64,000 bases of DNA from Croceimicrobium sp963974215 (GCA_963974215.1 CAXBBL010000001.1:1-64000); one strand, 5' to 3'. Positions 51,861 to 61,648 are shown, counted from the first letter of the stretch. A program made the numbers and translations. The notes: generated by a model from the letters alone, not told the origin.

Positions 51861-54554
51861 TTATAGGTCATACCGCACACCAAAAAGCAGGTAGCGCGGC
51901 AAAACATTATAGGCGGTGGTAGAAATAAGGTTGGCACTTAAAGCATCTTCTCTAATAAACTCGGTGTTTAAAATATTGAGACCTTCTACACTAAATAACC
52001 ACGGACTGCCTTTTTTTTGGTATTCTACACTAGCATTAAGGAAATCGAAGCTAGTGCGAGTTTCGCTGCCAGGGTTGCCATAATTGCTATAACTGTAATC
52101 AACACGGGCTACGAAACTCTTTAAGAAAACGGCACTCAACTCTGCACTTGGAGTATGCGTGGTGAAAACGCTGGCGCTGCGGGCACCGCTGTAATCATTC
52201 TGGCGAAAGCTGTAGTTTAAGTCGAGATTTGGCCACTTTTTAAAATTAGTACCGAAACCAAATTGGTAATTTTGAGTGAAAGTATTATTGGTATTTAAAA
52301 TATCATTCACTGTATTTTCGATAGTTAGGTAGGAATACGAAACTCTAAAATCGGTTTTAAACTTCTTAAACTTACGCGAGTAGGAACCAAAGCCGGTAAT
52401 CGATTCGTTGTAGCCAATGGCATTGATGGGTGAAAAAACCTGCTGTAAACCAATATACTGCACTGCGTTATTAATAGGATCTAAGGTGCGTGCATAATTT
52501 AAACCTGCAAAAACTGTAGTGAAATTAAAGAGATTGAAATCGCGATAAAACAAACTTACATTATGCGAACGAGAGTAGTTTAAGCTATCGTTTCCGGTAA
52601 ACAAACTGTTATAACCTCTCAAAATTAAACCGTTCATAATCTGATTCACATCATTAAACTGGGCCTGCATGGAATAACGTAAATCAATTCCGCGGCTATT
52701 GCTGATATCGTATTTTAAAAGGGCATCGGGTAATAATACCTGATAATCTCTGATACGCTCATCGCCCGATTGTAAATCACGGACTTGGTAATAATGCCAG
52801 TTCGCTCCCGGACGGAAGGTGAATTTGCCAATTTTGGTTTTATAGTGAATGCCACCAAAACCATCAAGCAAGGTAAAGTCTACCGTGTTTTGTAAGATGG
52901 GATTGCTGAAATCATTGGAAGAGCCAGGCATTCCTTCACCAATATTATTTTGATAATCTTGGGTACTTAAATTTCCACCCACATTAAACTCGAAGTGATT
53001 ATTGGCATTTAATACCCAGTAATAACTAGCCCTTCCCTCTAAGCTTTCACTATTGGTTAAATTGGTTTGCAGGAGCTGGTAAATATTGGTATCTACGAAA
53101 GTGAAAGGCGAGCCAAAAGGCTGATTTTCTGCTTGTAATGCCAAAAGTGGGTCTTGTTGCTTACGCAGATGTTGTGCCTCAAAAGAGAACACATTTTCGC
53201 CATTATTAAAGAAAAGCTCTAAACTTTGCTGAATCGACCAAGGCTTTTGGGCTGCTTGGGTGCTAAGATTGTTGTTAAACAAACCGAAGTCGGAAGCTAA
53301 AACACTGGTGCTTAACTGATCGGAAATCTTAAAAAAAGCATCGTAGTTTACATACACCCCTTTTTTAGGTTCGTAGGTGGCTGAAAACTTGGCTAAAACA
53401 GCCTGAGAATGTTGGAAGTTTTGGGTGTTTAAAGTCTCGGTAATTCCACCAGGACTCAAACTATCTAAGCCAATATAAGTACGCGTGGTGGTATAAGGAC
53501 TACTGCTTACCGCATCATTAGCAATTACAAATCCCGCTAAGGTTAAGTCTTTGCGGGGATTATAACTAAAGTTTGCCGCTCCAAAACGACCGATACCATA
53601 ATCGGCGCGGTTATTCTGACCTAAGGGAATACCGAGGTCATCTTGGGCAAAATTTAACTGAAAACCAGAGCGACCAGTTAAGTTTCGAAAGCCACCGCTA
53701 AAGCGAAAATAATCGCGTGCGGTAAATGCCGCCTTGCCAATATTATTTATGTCACCAATAAGGTTGAAGCTGGCTTTGGGGCTGTAGTAAAAAGCGTTAC
53801 CGTGGGCATAATAGCGTTCAGGATCGCCCACTTTCGCTTCAGCATCACCAAACCAAAGGTTCTTCTTGCCCTCTTTTAGTTTAATGTTTAAGGCAATGCG
53901 ATCGTCAGAGCTCAACCCTTTTAAGGGTGAAATTTCCTCATAATTACGAAGGACCTGAACTTTATCAATCGCATCTGCAGGAAGGTTCTTTACTGCTACT
54001 TTGGTGTCGCCGTCAAAAAACTCTTTGCCTTCTACTAAAATCTTTTCCACCTTTTTACCTTCTACGGTGACTTGGCCATCTTCATCCACTTCAAAGCCGG
54101 GTAGTTTTTCAAGAACATTTTCAAGTTTTCGCTCCTCACCATTGGTAAAGGCATCGGCCTGATAGCTGATCGTATCGCCGCTAATCACAATGGGCATTTC
54201 CTCTACTACCTCAGCCTGCTGTAGTAAATTAACATCGGTTTCTAATACCACTTCAGCGAGACTCTGGTCTTTGGCTTCCCCCGTTTTAAAAGCCTTTTCA
54301 AAGGGCTTCAATCCGAAATAACTAACCTTTAAGATATAGCTTTCATTGGCCTTTAATTGCAAACGATATTGACCATCTGAATTGGTAAATCCATAAGTAG
54401 CCATGCTGCTATCTTGGGCATTAAGGACTAATATATTAGCCATTTCTAGAGGCTGATTTTGATCGTCCTTCACTGCACCTTTTACATATACACTTTGGGC
54501 AGACAAGCTTAATGATACCAAACTTAGCAAAGCCGTGATAAATAGATTCTTCAT
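51861..54554 (-). CDS. TonB-dependent-receptor-like outer membrane protein with carboxypeptidase-like N-domain
   Basis: 897 aa. Signal peptide MKNLFITALLSLVSLSLSAQ, then a carboxypeptidase-regulatory-like domain (YVKGAVKDDQNQPLEMANILVLN to about residue 110), a plug region with ISYQADAFTNGEERKLENVLEKLPGFEVDEDG and NYEEISPLKGLSSDDRIALNIKLKEG, and a beta-barrel of about 650 residues (outer membrane protein beta-barrel family). No classical TonB box is evident. It takes up or transports an unknown substrate, or acts as a surface receptor. It starts 9 bp after the GLPGLI gene, forming an operon. Confidence 0.85.
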   Translation of the reverse strand: MKNLFITALLSLVSLSLSAQSVYVKGAVKDDQNQPLEMANILVLNAQDSSMATYGFTNSDGQYRLQLKANESYILKVSYFGLKPFEKAFKTGEAKDQSLAEVVLETDVNLLQQAEVVEEMPIVISGDTISYQADAFTNGEERKLENVLEKLPGFEVDEDGQVTVEGKKVEKILVEGKEFFDGDTKVAVKNLPADAIDKVQVLRNYEEISPLKGLSSDDRIALNIKLKEGKKNLWFGDAEAKVGDPERYYAHGNAFYYSPKASFNLIGDINNIGKAAFTARDYFRFSGGFRNLTGRSGFQLNFAQDDLGIPLGQNNRADYGIGRFGAANFSYNPRKDLTLAGFVIANDAVSSSPYTTTRTYIGLDSLSPGGITETLNTQNFQHSQAVLAKFSATYEPKKGVYVNYDAFFKISDQLSTSVLASDFGLFNNNLSTQAAQKPWSIQQSLELFFNNGENVFSFEAQHLRKQQDPLLALQAENQPFGSPFTFVDTNIYQLLQTNLTNSESLEGRASYYWVLNANNHFEFNVGGNLSTQDYQNNIGEGMPGSSNDFSNPILQNTVDFTLLDGFGGIHYKTKIGKFTFRPGANWHYYQVRDLQSGDERIRDYQVLLPDALLKYDISNSRGIDLRYSMQAQFNDVNQIMNGLILRGYNSLFTGNDSLNYSRSHNVSLFYRDFNLFNFTTVFAGLNYARTLDPINNAVQYIGLQQVFSPINAIGYNESITGFGSYSRKFKKFKTDFRVSYSYLTIENTVNDILNTNNTFTQNYQFGFGTNFKKWPNLDLNYSFRQNDYSGARSASVFTTHTPSAELSAVFLKSFVARVDYSYSNYGNPGSETRTSFDFLNASVEYQKKGSPWLFSVEGLNILNTEFIREDALSANLISTTAYNVLPRYLLFGVRYDL

Positions 54555-54563
54555 GGAAATATT

Positions 54564-55391
54564 TTAGCCTCCAATACGTATTTCCATGGAGCCGCGACCA
54601 CCGCGACCATTGCGCGATCCTCCGTACATTTCGCGCATTTCTTCCATTTTTTCACGGCTAATTTTTTCAAACTCAGCACGAGAAACTTTCTCGCCATTTT
54701 CTGGTATTTTAATCTCTGCCGCTTCAGCTGTACTAATACTAACCTTCGTGCATAATACCGTGGTTTGACCATCATACACTTCGAGAATTAAACCAGGCAA
54801 GCCACTGTATTTTCCGGGACCGTGACTAACGGGTATTTGCATAGAATACCAAGCAACTATTTCTACCGTATCGTTAATAATGGTGTCTTTTACTTCGCCG
54901 TCAATCATTTCTGTTTTTGAGACTATAAACACGCGTTCTGCGGTAGCTTTATTACAGATATAATTACCAATACTTTTGGTTTCTTTTCCCAGTTTCCAAT
55001 CTAGGGTTTCGATGGAATCTTCAATTAAGAATGCTTTTCCAAAAAGATCTTGTTCCTGCTTAATAATGGCTTCTTTTAAATTTCGGTAGTATGTGCCTGA
55101 AGCTCCGGTCAACATACTTAAAAATCGCATGCCTCTTTGCCCGTCTTTTTCTAAAGCAACCACCTCTTCGTAAAGCGATTCGTTGCGATTAAAATTAAGG
55201 GTGTATTCTTTTTGCATGGCTTTAGACATGCGTTCTTCGATGCGTTTTTTCTGCTCAGGAGAAATCTCTGTGCTCTCCAGTTTCATAGGAATGGAACCCG
55301 CTGTTTTATAAGTAGCAGAACCGTTAATCTTTTGAGCGCTCAGGCTGAAGGTGTTAAAACCAATAACTAAAAATAATAATAGCTTCTTCAT
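54564..55391 (-). CDS. GLPGLI-family protein
   Basis: 275 aa with a Sec signal peptide (MKKLLLFLVIGFNTFSLSAQ). The name motif is seen in KYSGLPGLILEVYDG near residue 196, preceded by WYSMQIPVSHGPG. The C-terminus has KMEEMREMYGGSRNGRGG, rich in Gly and Arg. GLPGLI proteins are common in Bacteroidota and often precede TonB-type receptors, as here at 9 bp spacing; a periplasmic or outer-membrane partner role is inferred, but the molecular function is unknown. Confidence 0.92.
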   Translation of the reverse strand: MKKLLLFLVIGFNTFSLSAQKINGSATYKTAGSIPMKLESTEISPEQKKRIEERMSKAMQKEYTLNFNRNESLYEEVVALEKDGQRGMRFLSMLTGASGTYYRNLKEAIIKQEQDLFGKAFLIEDSIETLDWKLGKETKSIGNYICNKATAERVFIVSKTEMIDGEVKDTIINDTVEIVAWYSMQIPVSHGPGKYSGLPGLILEVYDGQTTVLCTKVSISTAEAAEIKIPENGEKVSRAEFEKISREKMEEMREMYGGSRNGRGGRGSMEIRIGG

Positions 55392-55512
55392 AAAAATATT
55401 GCTTGATGTAGGAAAAGCAAATATGCTCCAAATACATTTGTAAAATGCTTAGAGTTAGGTTAAAGTGAATAGTTTAATTTAGAAGAGGATATTGGCTTAA
55501 GAACGAATGGTT

Positions 55513-55887
55513 TTAATCGTTGCCATATTTTTCGAGGATGCGTTGTAACTCATCCACATTGATGGGCTTGGTAAGGTAGTCTGTCATTCCTGCCTCTAAA
55601 AATCTTTCACGATCTCCTTGCATGGTATGAGCGGTAAGAGCAACAATGGGAGGCGCAGTATCGGCAAGAGTTTCGTTAATTTTTTGGGTGGCTTCAATAC
55701 CTCCTAAAACGGGCATCTCAATATCCATGAAGACAAGATCGTAATGCTTGGATGAAACAGCTTCAACTGCTTCTTCGCCATTTACGGCGAAATCAAGATT
55801 CAACTGAATTCTTTTAAACAAGAGATCGGCCAGTTTGCGATTTATCTCGTTATCCTCTGCCATTAAGAGGCTAAGATTTTGTTTCAT
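55513..55887 (-). CDS. Stand-alone receiver-domain response regulator
   Basis: 124 aa from the ATG at 55887. It has acidic pocket residues E11-D12 in LMAEDNEINRKLADLL, phosphoacceptor Asp55 in LVFMDIEMPVLGG, and the switch Lys in MTDYLTKPINVDELQ near 107. No output domain follows. The EDNEIN and PxxGG style match receivers cut from hybrid kinases, so it probably passes phosphate in a phosphorelay. It lies after dprA on the same strand; a start 21 nt earlier is less likely. Confidence 0.85.
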   Translation of the reverse strand: MKQNLSLLMAEDNEINRKLADLLFKRIQLNLDFAVNGEEAVEAVSSKHYDLVFMDIEMPVLGGIEATQKINETLADTAPPIVALTAHTMQGDRERFLEAGMTDYLTKPINVDELQRILEKYGND

Positions 55888-55928
55888 TTCCCAAGAAATT
55901 ATGGGCAAAGGTACTCAAATTAATTTCT

Positions 55929-57041
55929 CTAACAGAGTCTATAACGTTTGCCAGGCATGCTAACTAAGAGGCCTTTAAGCTCTAAATTCATTAACTGAAC
56001 TAGTAATTTACTCATTGGCAATTCTAACTTATTCGCCAACCACTCAATTTCCTTTGGTTGTGAGTCTACTCCTAAGGCACTGATTAGACTCTGTTCCTCC
56101 GCGCTCATGTCATCAAATAGAGGTAGTTGCGCTTGCTGAACCTCTTCTTTCAGTTGCCAACGCATTATGTATTCTATGTCTTTGGTTGACTCTAACAAAT
56201 TGGCTCGATTACTTTTTATTAGCAAATTACAGCCTTCACTAAAGCTATCACGACAGCGGCCCGGCACCGCAAAAACATCGCGATTATATTGGAAGGCTAA
56301 GTCGGCTGTTATTAACGCTCCTCCTTTGCGAGCGGCTTCTACTACAATCACCGCATCGCTCATGCCGGCAATGATGCGATTTCGCTTGGGGAAGTTCTCT
56401 CGATCTGGCTTCGATTCACTTAAAAACTCGGTCACAATCGCTCCACCTTTTTCAAGAATATCTGCTGCAAGACCTCGGTGCAATGCGGGGTAAATACTAT
56501 CCAAACCATGAGCAACCACAGCAATAGTTTTTAAATTATGATTAAGAGCTTCACGGTGGGCAATAGCATCGACCCCATAAGCCAAGCCGCTGATAACTTG
56601 GGGTTGAAAGGCCATTAAATCGGGCATAAAGTCTTCTAAAAAACCACGTCCATACTGGGTAACGGAGCGCGTTCCCACTACTGCTAAAGATCGATTGGGA
56701 TTGAGATTAAGATTTCCTTTTTGATATAGAATTACTGGGGCATCGGGACAGTGTTTTAAGCGACGCGGGAAACTAGAGTCCTGATAAAAATGCATCAGGA
56801 AAGCATTCTTATCTACAAAGGTCATTTCTTTCTCGGCCCTTTGCAGGGGATGCTCAGCTTTTAAACTAGCGCGCACTTTAAGGCTGATACCAGGAATTGC
56901 CGCTAAACCCTTATCCGTTTCTCTGAAAATGGCTTCGGCCGAGCCTAGGGTATTAATGAGGTTTTTTGCTAAGATGGGACCCACTCCGTCGCACAGGCTT
57001 AATGCGATACGATAGAGGGTATCGGGATGGTTTACAGTCAT
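55929..57041 (-). CDS. dprA: DNA-processing protein DprA
   Basis: 370 aa. DprA loads RecA on incoming single-stranded DNA in natural transformation. N-terminal helical SAM/HhH-like segments (LCDGVGPILAKNLINTLGSAEAIF) precede the Rossmann core: VVGTRSVTQYGRGFLEDF near residue 120, SGLAYGVDAIAHREAL near 151, RNRIIAGMSDAVIVVEAARKGGALITADLAFQYNRDVFAVPG near 220. The C-terminal winged-helix (LEWLANKLELPMSKLLVQLMNLELKG-like) is intact. A sole response-regulator gene follows at 41 bp. Confidence 0.95.
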   Translation of the reverse strand: MTVNHPDTLYRIALSLCDGVGPILAKNLINTLGSAEAIFRETDKGLAAIPGISLKVRASLKAEHPLQRAEKEMTFVDKNAFLMHFYQDSSFPRRLKHCPDAPVILYQKGNLNLNPNRSLAVVGTRSVTQYGRGFLEDFMPDLMAFQPQVISGLAYGVDAIAHREALNHNLKTIAVVAHGLDSIYPALHRGLAADILEKGGAIVTEFLSESKPDRENFPKRNRIIAGMSDAVIVVEAARKGGALITADLAFQYNRDVFAVPGRCRDSFSEGCNLLIKSNRANLLESTKDIEYIMRWQLKEEVQQAQLPLFDDMSAEEQSLISALGVDSQPKEIEWLANKLELPMSKLLVQLMNLELKGLLVSMPGKRYRLC

Positions 57042-57110
57042 ACAATCAGGTTATTGGTCGCCTAAATATAGCATTTTGTCTAAAACTGCTTATCAATTGG
57101 AGCATTTTTG

Positions 57111-57118
57111 TAACTTCG
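57111..57118 (+). promoter_or_regulatory. -7 box (TAACTTCG) of the HU-CCDC81/SPOR gene
   Basis: TAACTTCG deviates from TAnnTTTG at one base, as does the box before the ABC exporter. It lies 28 nt before the GTG start at 57147. Confidence 0.4.
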
Positions 57119-57146
57119 CCTTTAGCTTCATTTATCACAAAAGACC

Positions 57147-58595
57147 GTGCAAAGTACTATCGACCAACATCTAGGGAATTTATTATACTATCACGAATGC
57201 GTTGTAGTACCCAATTTCGGGGCCTTTTTGACGCGGTATTTCCCTGCGGAGATTAACTCAGCAACGCATATGATGCGCCCTCCTTCCAAGCGGGTGGCCT
57301 TCAATGCTAGGGTAAATGAAAATGATGGATTGTTAGCAAAACACATTGCGGCCGTTGATGGGGTTAGCTATGAAAAAGCCATTGAAAGCATTGAGATATC
57401 TGTTCGCAGTTGGAAAAAAGTCTTACGCGCTGGCAAGAAAGTTAATCTAATCGGAATTGGTCGACTATACATGGACAGCACGGGTAAACTTCAGTTTAAC
57501 CCTGCGCATGATATCAATTACGACCTTCACTCATACGGTCTCAACATTTTTAGAGCAAATGCAATGGAGAGAGAGGCAGAGATTAAAAAGTCGGTGAATA
57601 AGGCTATTGAAAAACATCAAGGTAAAAAAATCACAAATAAAGGTACATCTGCTGCCAAAAATGCGAAGGAACCTTCAAAAACCAATTGGTTAAAGTGGGT
57701 AGCCACCCTCGGACCAGTAGCCGCTCTGCTAATCGTTGGTAGTTATTACTACACCCAAGAAAGAGAAACCTTCAATAATGTTTCTGGTTTTGTTCTCGAT
57801 ATTTTCGGAACCAATAAACCAGCAGATGAATTTAATGAGGAGGCTAGCAGTGAGGAGTCTTCTAGCTTAAGCTTTGAAGAAGCAGAGAAGCTTAATAAGG
57901 ATTTCGGTCCGGAAGATGACATTTTAAGCGAAGTTGAAACTGATAGTGAAGGCCTGCAAAATGCTGAAGAGCCTGTTATCGCTGAAATTGCAAGCGAGCC
58001 ATTAGAAGAAGCAATAGTTGAAACAAAAAATACTGCGGTAGAAACAGTAGAACCTGTTGTGGCAGAAGTAACAGAAGAGCCAAGCAGCGAAACAAAGATT
58101 GCGGCAGAACCTACCATTAATTACGATTATAATGCCTTTGCCGAGAAGCCGCTTTATAATGTTAAAAAACGTCCAGACTCCCTTTCTGCCCTAAGTTATC
58201 AAGAAACGGGGAAAACCAATCAATACTCCAGTTTAAATCAAAAAAAGTTAAACAGCCAAAAGGCTTCCGCTGCAAATGCCAATAGTGCGCAGTCTATAGT
58301 AAGGCCCGTGAAAACTCAAGTTGAAAGCCCCAAAGCTACGGAGGCTACAAGCAGTGTTTCTATTCCAGTTAAAGCAGGGAATTTCCAAATTATTGTTGGC
58401 GCTTTTTCAGATGCCAAAAATGCCCGTAATTACGTATCGCAATTACAGTCGCAAGGCTTCAACGCTTATATCAGCGAAAGTAGTAGCCTCAATAGAGTAG
58501 CCATTGGCTCCTTCCCAAGTGCCGATGCGGCCAGTGAAAGCTTAACAAAAATTAAACGTGAAGTAGCAGCGGGAGCATGGCTTAACGCATTATAA
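57147..58595 (+). CDS. HU-CCDC81-type and SPOR-domain membrane protein
   Basis: 482 aa with GTG start at 57147. Residues 1-150 form the HU-CCDC81 domain (YYHECVVVPNFGAFLTRYFPAEI near 15, RVAFNARVNENDGLLAKHIA near 49). One transmembrane helix is at about 182-200 (WVATLGPVAALLIVGSYY). A long acidic/Glu-rich periplasmic linker follows (EEASSEESSSLSFEEAEKLNKD), and a SPOR domain ends the protein (NFQIIVGAFSDAKNARNYVSQLQSQGF near 409). SPOR domains bind glycan strands denuded of peptides and localise proteins to the division site, so a role in division or cell-wall work is likely. Divergent from dprA. Confidence 0.88.
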   Translation: MQSTIDQHLGNLLYYHECVVVPNFGAFLTRYFPAEINSATHMMRPPSKRVAFNARVNENDGLLAKHIAAVDGVSYEKAIESIEISVRSWKKVLRAGKKVNLIGIGRLYMDSTGKLQFNPAHDINYDLHSYGLNIFRANAMEREAEIKKSVNKAIEKHQGKKITNKGTSAAKNAKEPSKTNWLKWVATLGPVAALLIVGSYYYTQERETFNNVSGFVLDIFGTNKPADEFNEEASSEESSSLSFEEAEKLNKDFGPEDDILSEVETDSEGLQNAEEPVIAEIASEPLEEAIVETKNTAVETVEPVVAEVTEEPSSETKIAAEPTINYDYNAFAEKPLYNVKKRPDSLSALSYQETGKTNQYSSLNQKKLNSQKASAANANSAQSIVRPVKTQVESPKATEATSSVSIPVKAGNFQIIVGAFSDAKNARNYVSQLQSQGFNAYISESSSLNRVAIGSFPSADAASESLTKIKREVAAGAWLNAL

Positions 58596-58600
58596 TGACG

Positions 58601-58608
58601 TAGCTTTG
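58601..58608 (+). promoter_or_regulatory. -7 box (TAGCTTTG) of the thioesterase gene
   Basis: Exact TAnnTTTG, 14 nt before the ATG at 58623 and a few bases after the stop of the SPOR gene. Confidence 0.5.
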
Positions 58609-58622
58609 CCGAAAATTTGGCG

Positions 58623-59162
58623 ATGAAAGCAAAAACTCCTTCCGATTCACTTACTATAATGACCGAAATCGTTCTTCCGAACGATACCAATAACCTTAAA
58701 AATCTTTTTGGAGGCCAGCTGTTGAGCTGGATGGATCGTTGTGCCGCTATTGCTGCGCATCGCCATTGTCGCCGTATTGTAGTTACCGCCTCGGTAAACA
58801 ATGTTTCCTTTAATCAAGCTATTCCGCAAGGGGCCATTGTAACCTTAGAAGCCAAAGTATCACGTGCCTTTAGCTCAAGCATGGAGGTATTTGTAGATGT
58901 CTTTATTGAAGACCAGACTATCGCAGGAAAGAAATCTAAAGCCAATGAGGCTATTTACACTTTTGTAGCGGTAGACCAATTAGGCAACCCCATTAACATT
59001 CCGCAAATTGAACCTGAAACGAAGATTGAAAAAGATCGCTACGAAGGTGCAATGCGACGCAGACAACTAGCGCTTATCCTATCCGGAAAAATGGATCCCT
59101 CCGAGGCTACTGAACTTAAGAAGCTCTTTTTAGGAGAAGACTCTGAGAAAACGAGTTCTTAA
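58623..59162 (+). CDS. Acyl-CoA thioesterase (hotdog fold, YciA-like)
   Basis: 179 aa from the ATG at 58623. The hotdog domain shows LPNDTNNLKNLFGGQLLSWMDRCAAIAAHRHCRRIVVTASVNNVSF near residue 19, the usual acyl-CoA hydrolase segment, and FSSSMEVFVDVFIEDQTIAG near 75. YciA-type enzymes hydrolyse short and medium acyl-CoAs in the cytoplasm. A TTG two codons upstream is out of preference because the ATG is nearer the normal spacing from the -7 box. It converges with the DUF6427 gene. Confidence 0.9.
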   Translation: MKAKTPSDSLTIMTEIVLPNDTNNLKNLFGGQLLSWMDRCAAIAAHRHCRRIVVTASVNNVSFNQAIPQGAIVTLEAKVSRAFSSSMEVFVDVFIEDQTIAGKKSKANEAIYTFVAVDQLGNPINIPQIEPETKIEKDRYEGAMRRRQLALILSGKMDPSEATELKKLFLGEDSEKTSS

Positions 59163-59210
59163 AAAACCCGACCGCAACTAGTCAGCTTGTGCAGCAGACT
59201 TGTGTTGAAC

Positions 59211-60167
59211 TCAGCTTATTAGAAATATCGAAAAGAAAGAAAGTAAGGCTAATAGGTAGATGGAATCTTTTATCCAACGATTCTGCACGGCCTCTAATGT
59301 CAATGACAAGGCATAGGCAATGCTGTAAACGAGCATGCTTAGCCAAAAAGTTTTATTGCCCAAACTAAAGCTAGCTAGGATTAGTAGGATTAGTAAGATC
59401 ACCCATAAATCTACGACTTTCCTCTGCAAATTATTTAAGCGCTTCTTAAGCGATAACAAGACTAGAATACTGAAAATGGCCAATATCGGCCAAATCAATA
59501 AACCATAATTATTAATCCAGCTCGCCGAAGGTAAGCCAAAGCTTAAGGCAGTGAGAGAGTTCTTATAGCTCGTGAAAACATCTACGCCAAACCATCCTTC
59601 TACGGCCACCACAAAATAAGTTGCCGCGCCATAACCCAAGACTATCGCTGCAAGACTTTTCGCAGTAAACTTGGCACTTAGTAATAAGGTAGCTAAAATG
59701 ATAAGGGCAAAGAAAATCGCTTCAGGAATCTGATAGCTAACAAAGCCCGCTAAAAGACTGAGGAGAAATACAGCCTCCTCTATCCTAGATTCCCTACGCA
59801 CTAAGGCTTGTAAAAGCAAAAGTAGGATTAACCCAAGACCTAAAAGCCAATAACTTCCACTATCATTAAGACCCACAAATAAACTTAAGGAAGCGAGAAC
59901 TGCTATAAAAGTGGTATGATAATTACCATCGAAGATACGCAAGCGGTTTTGGGCCTCATTAAAGATAAAAGCAAATAATAAAAGGCTTAGAATAAAAATA
60001 ATTTTGGCCCAAAAAGGAGTGATATTCAGGCCGGTCGCGAGTCCTATGGAATTAACTACCAGTAACTTATCATCAATCCAGAATACTGACACACACACAA
60101 GCAAGCTTAGGGCTATGCTATTTAGCATGCTTCTAATGCCTATATTGGAAAAGAGTCTTGCAAACAT
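59211..60167 (-). CDS. DUF6427-family integral membrane protein
   Basis: 318 aa with about nine hydrophobic helices (for example LNSIALSLLVCVSVFWI and FWAKIIFILSLLLFAFIFNEAQNRLRIFDGNYHTTFIAVLASLSLFVG). The FNEAQNRLRIFDGNYHTTF segment near residue 62 and the overall layout match the DUF6427 membrane family that accompanies purD in Flavobacteriales. The function is unknown. It is divergent from the DUF6341-like gene at 60208 and converges with the thioesterase gene. Confidence 0.75.
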   Translation of the reverse strand: MFARLFSNIGIRSMLNSIALSLLVCVSVFWIDDKLLVVNSIGLATGLNITPFWAKIIFILSLLLFAFIFNEAQNRLRIFDGNYHTTFIAVLASLSLFVGLNDSGSYWLLGLGLILLLLLQALVRRESRIEEAVFLLSLLAGFVSYQIPEAIFFALIILATLLLSAKFTAKSLAAIVLGYGAATYFVVAVEGWFGVDVFTSYKNSLTALSFGLPSASWINNYGLLIWPILAIFSILVLLSLKKRLNNLQRKVVDLWVILLILLILASFSLGNKTFWLSMLVYSIAYALSLTLEAVQNRWIKDSIYLLALLSFFSIFLIS

Positions 60168-60181
60168 CTAGGCTTTTTAGC

Positions 60182-60189
60182 TACTTTTG
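60182..60189 (+). promoter_or_regulatory. -7 box (TACTTTTG) of the DUF6341-like gene
   Basis: Exact TAnnTTTG. It overlaps the TTG at 60187, so the ATG at 60208, 18 nt downstream, is the start. Confidence 0.55.
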
Positions 60190-60207
60190 ACGCACAAAAT
60201 TTTGGTC

Positions 60208-60378
60208 ATGCAAATTAAGGATATCGTATACGCCTTGGGCGATTTTTTTCTTTGGACTTTTGAAATACTTAGTACTTTAGGAAATATACCTAATATTATT
60301 TTCTCAAGCATTATTGCTATTCTCTTTCTTTATTGGATGAAAGAAATGGCAAGCCACGCTAGTCGCGGAGAAAAATAG
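60208..60378 (+). CDS. DUF6341-like small membrane protein
   Basis: 56 aa. A single hydrophobic helix covers roughly residues 12-45 (DFFLWTFEILSTLGNIPNIIF to LFLYWMKEM). The FLYWMKEM end and the place next to DUF6427 and purD fit DUF6341, a small flavobacterial membrane protein family. Function is not known. It ends one base before the convergent purD stop. Confidence 0.7.
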   Translation: MQIKDIVYALGDFFLWTFEILSTLGNIPNIIFSSIIAILFLYWMKEMASHASRGEK

Positions 60379-60379
60379 A

Positions 60380-61648
60380 TTAAAGATCGAAGCCGATATC
60401 TTTTCGGTATTCAATCCCTTCATAACAAATGGCTTTGATTCCTTCGTAAGAGCGGGACAAAGCCTCTTCTTTGCTGCTTCCTAAAGCACTGATAGCGATT
60501 ACGCGGCCGCCATTGGTAACAATTTTGTCTTCCATTAATTTGGTGCCGGCATGAAAAGCTAATACCTCTTTCAATTTATCAAGGCCACTAATTTCCTTGC
60601 CCTTAGGATAGCTTCCCGGATAACCTTCGGAAACTGCCATAACAGTGGTAGCAAATTCATCACTAATTTCTAGCTTTTCTTCCGCTAAAGTTCCTTCGGC
60701 AGTAGCTTTAAGATGCTGTAAGAAATCGCTTTTAATTCGCGGCATTACTACTTCTGTTTCCGGGTCCCCCATTCTAACATTATATTCAATTACCATTGGC
60801 TCTCCCTGCACTTCGATAAGGCCAATGAATACAAATCCCACGTAAGTGAAATCCGCTTCATTGAGTCCTTTAACTGTTGGTTCTACGATGCGGCTTATGA
60901 CCTTCTCCATCATTATATCATCTACAAAACTCACGGGAGAAACAGCCCCCATACCGCCTGTATTAGGACCGGTGTCGCCTTCCCCTACGCGTTTGTAGTC
61001 TTTGGCCACCGGCAATACTTTATAGCTCTTACCATCCGTTAAAACGAAAACGGAAAACTCCAGCCCACTTAAAAACTCCTCAATTACCAAGGTTTTACTC
61101 GCGTCGCCAAATTTACCGCCTAACATGGCAGCTAACTCTTCTTCCGCTTCCGCTAGATTATCAATAATTAAAACGCCTTTTCCTGCCGCAAGACCATCTG
61201 CCTTAAGCACATAAGGCGCTTTTAAGGTAGATAGAAAAGCTTTGGCCTCCGCTTCTTCCCCGCTACTAAAACTGCGGTAGCCTGCGGTGGGGATATGGTG
61301 CTCAGCCATAAACTCTTTGGCAAACTTTTTAGAACCTTCTAATTGAGAAGCGACTTTATCCGGTCCAATTATAGCAATGTTCTTTAGTTCTGAGTCGTTT
61401 TTAAAAAAGTCTACTACTCCCGCCACTAAAGGCGCTTCTGGCCCGACCACAACTAGGTTAATTTTTTGCTCTAGGCAGAAGGCTTTTAAACTGGGAAAAT
61501 CCTCGGGGTTTAAATTTATATTTTCACCCAGTTGCGCTGTTCCCGCATTGCCTGGTGCAATAAATAATTTCTTTAATAAGTCGCTCTGCGAAATCTTCCA
61601 AGACATGGCGTGCTCGCGTCCTCCGCCGCCTAAAACTAAAACCCTCAT
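60380..61648 (-). CDS. purD: Phosphoribosylamine-glycine ligase
   Basis: 422 aa from the ATG at 61648. It joins phosphoribosylamine and glycine with ATP in the second purine step, directly after the PurF reaction. Start MRVLVLGGGGREHAMSWKI is the family's first strand and loop; VVGPEAPLVAGVVDFF is near residue 68; ATP-grasp segments are LKADGLAAGKGVLII near 145 and GDTGPNTGGMGAVSP near 220; metal ligands sit in IEYNVRMGDPETEVVMPRI near 286. An upstream ATG at 61666 falls inside the promoter box and is rejected. Next to DUF6341/DUF6427. Confidence 0.97.
   Translation of the reverse strand: MRVLVLGGGGREHAMSWKISQSDLLKKLFIAPGNAGTAQLGENINLNPEDFPSLKAFCLEQKINLVVVGPEAPLVAGVVDFFKNDSELKNIAIIGPDKVASQLEGSKKFAKEFMAEHHIPTAGYRSFSSGEEAEAKAFLSTLKAPYVLKADGLAAGKGVLIIDNLAEAEEELAAMLGGKFGDASKTLVIEEFLSGLEFSVFVLTDGKSYKVLPVAKDYKRVGEGDTGPNTGGMGAVSPVSFVDDIMMEKVISRIVEPTVKGLNEADFTYVGFVFIGLIEVQGEPMVIEYNVRMGDPETEVVMPRIKSDFLQHLKATAEGTLAEEKLEISDEFATTVMAVSEGYPGSYPKGKEISGLDKLKEVLAFHAGTKLMEDKIVTNGGRVIAISALGSSKEEALSRSYEGIKAICYEGIEYRKDIGFDL

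Noticed and set aside
60187..60207. Upstream TTG start for the DUF6341-like gene
   Set aside because: It overlaps the promoter box; the ATG at 60208 is at normal distance.
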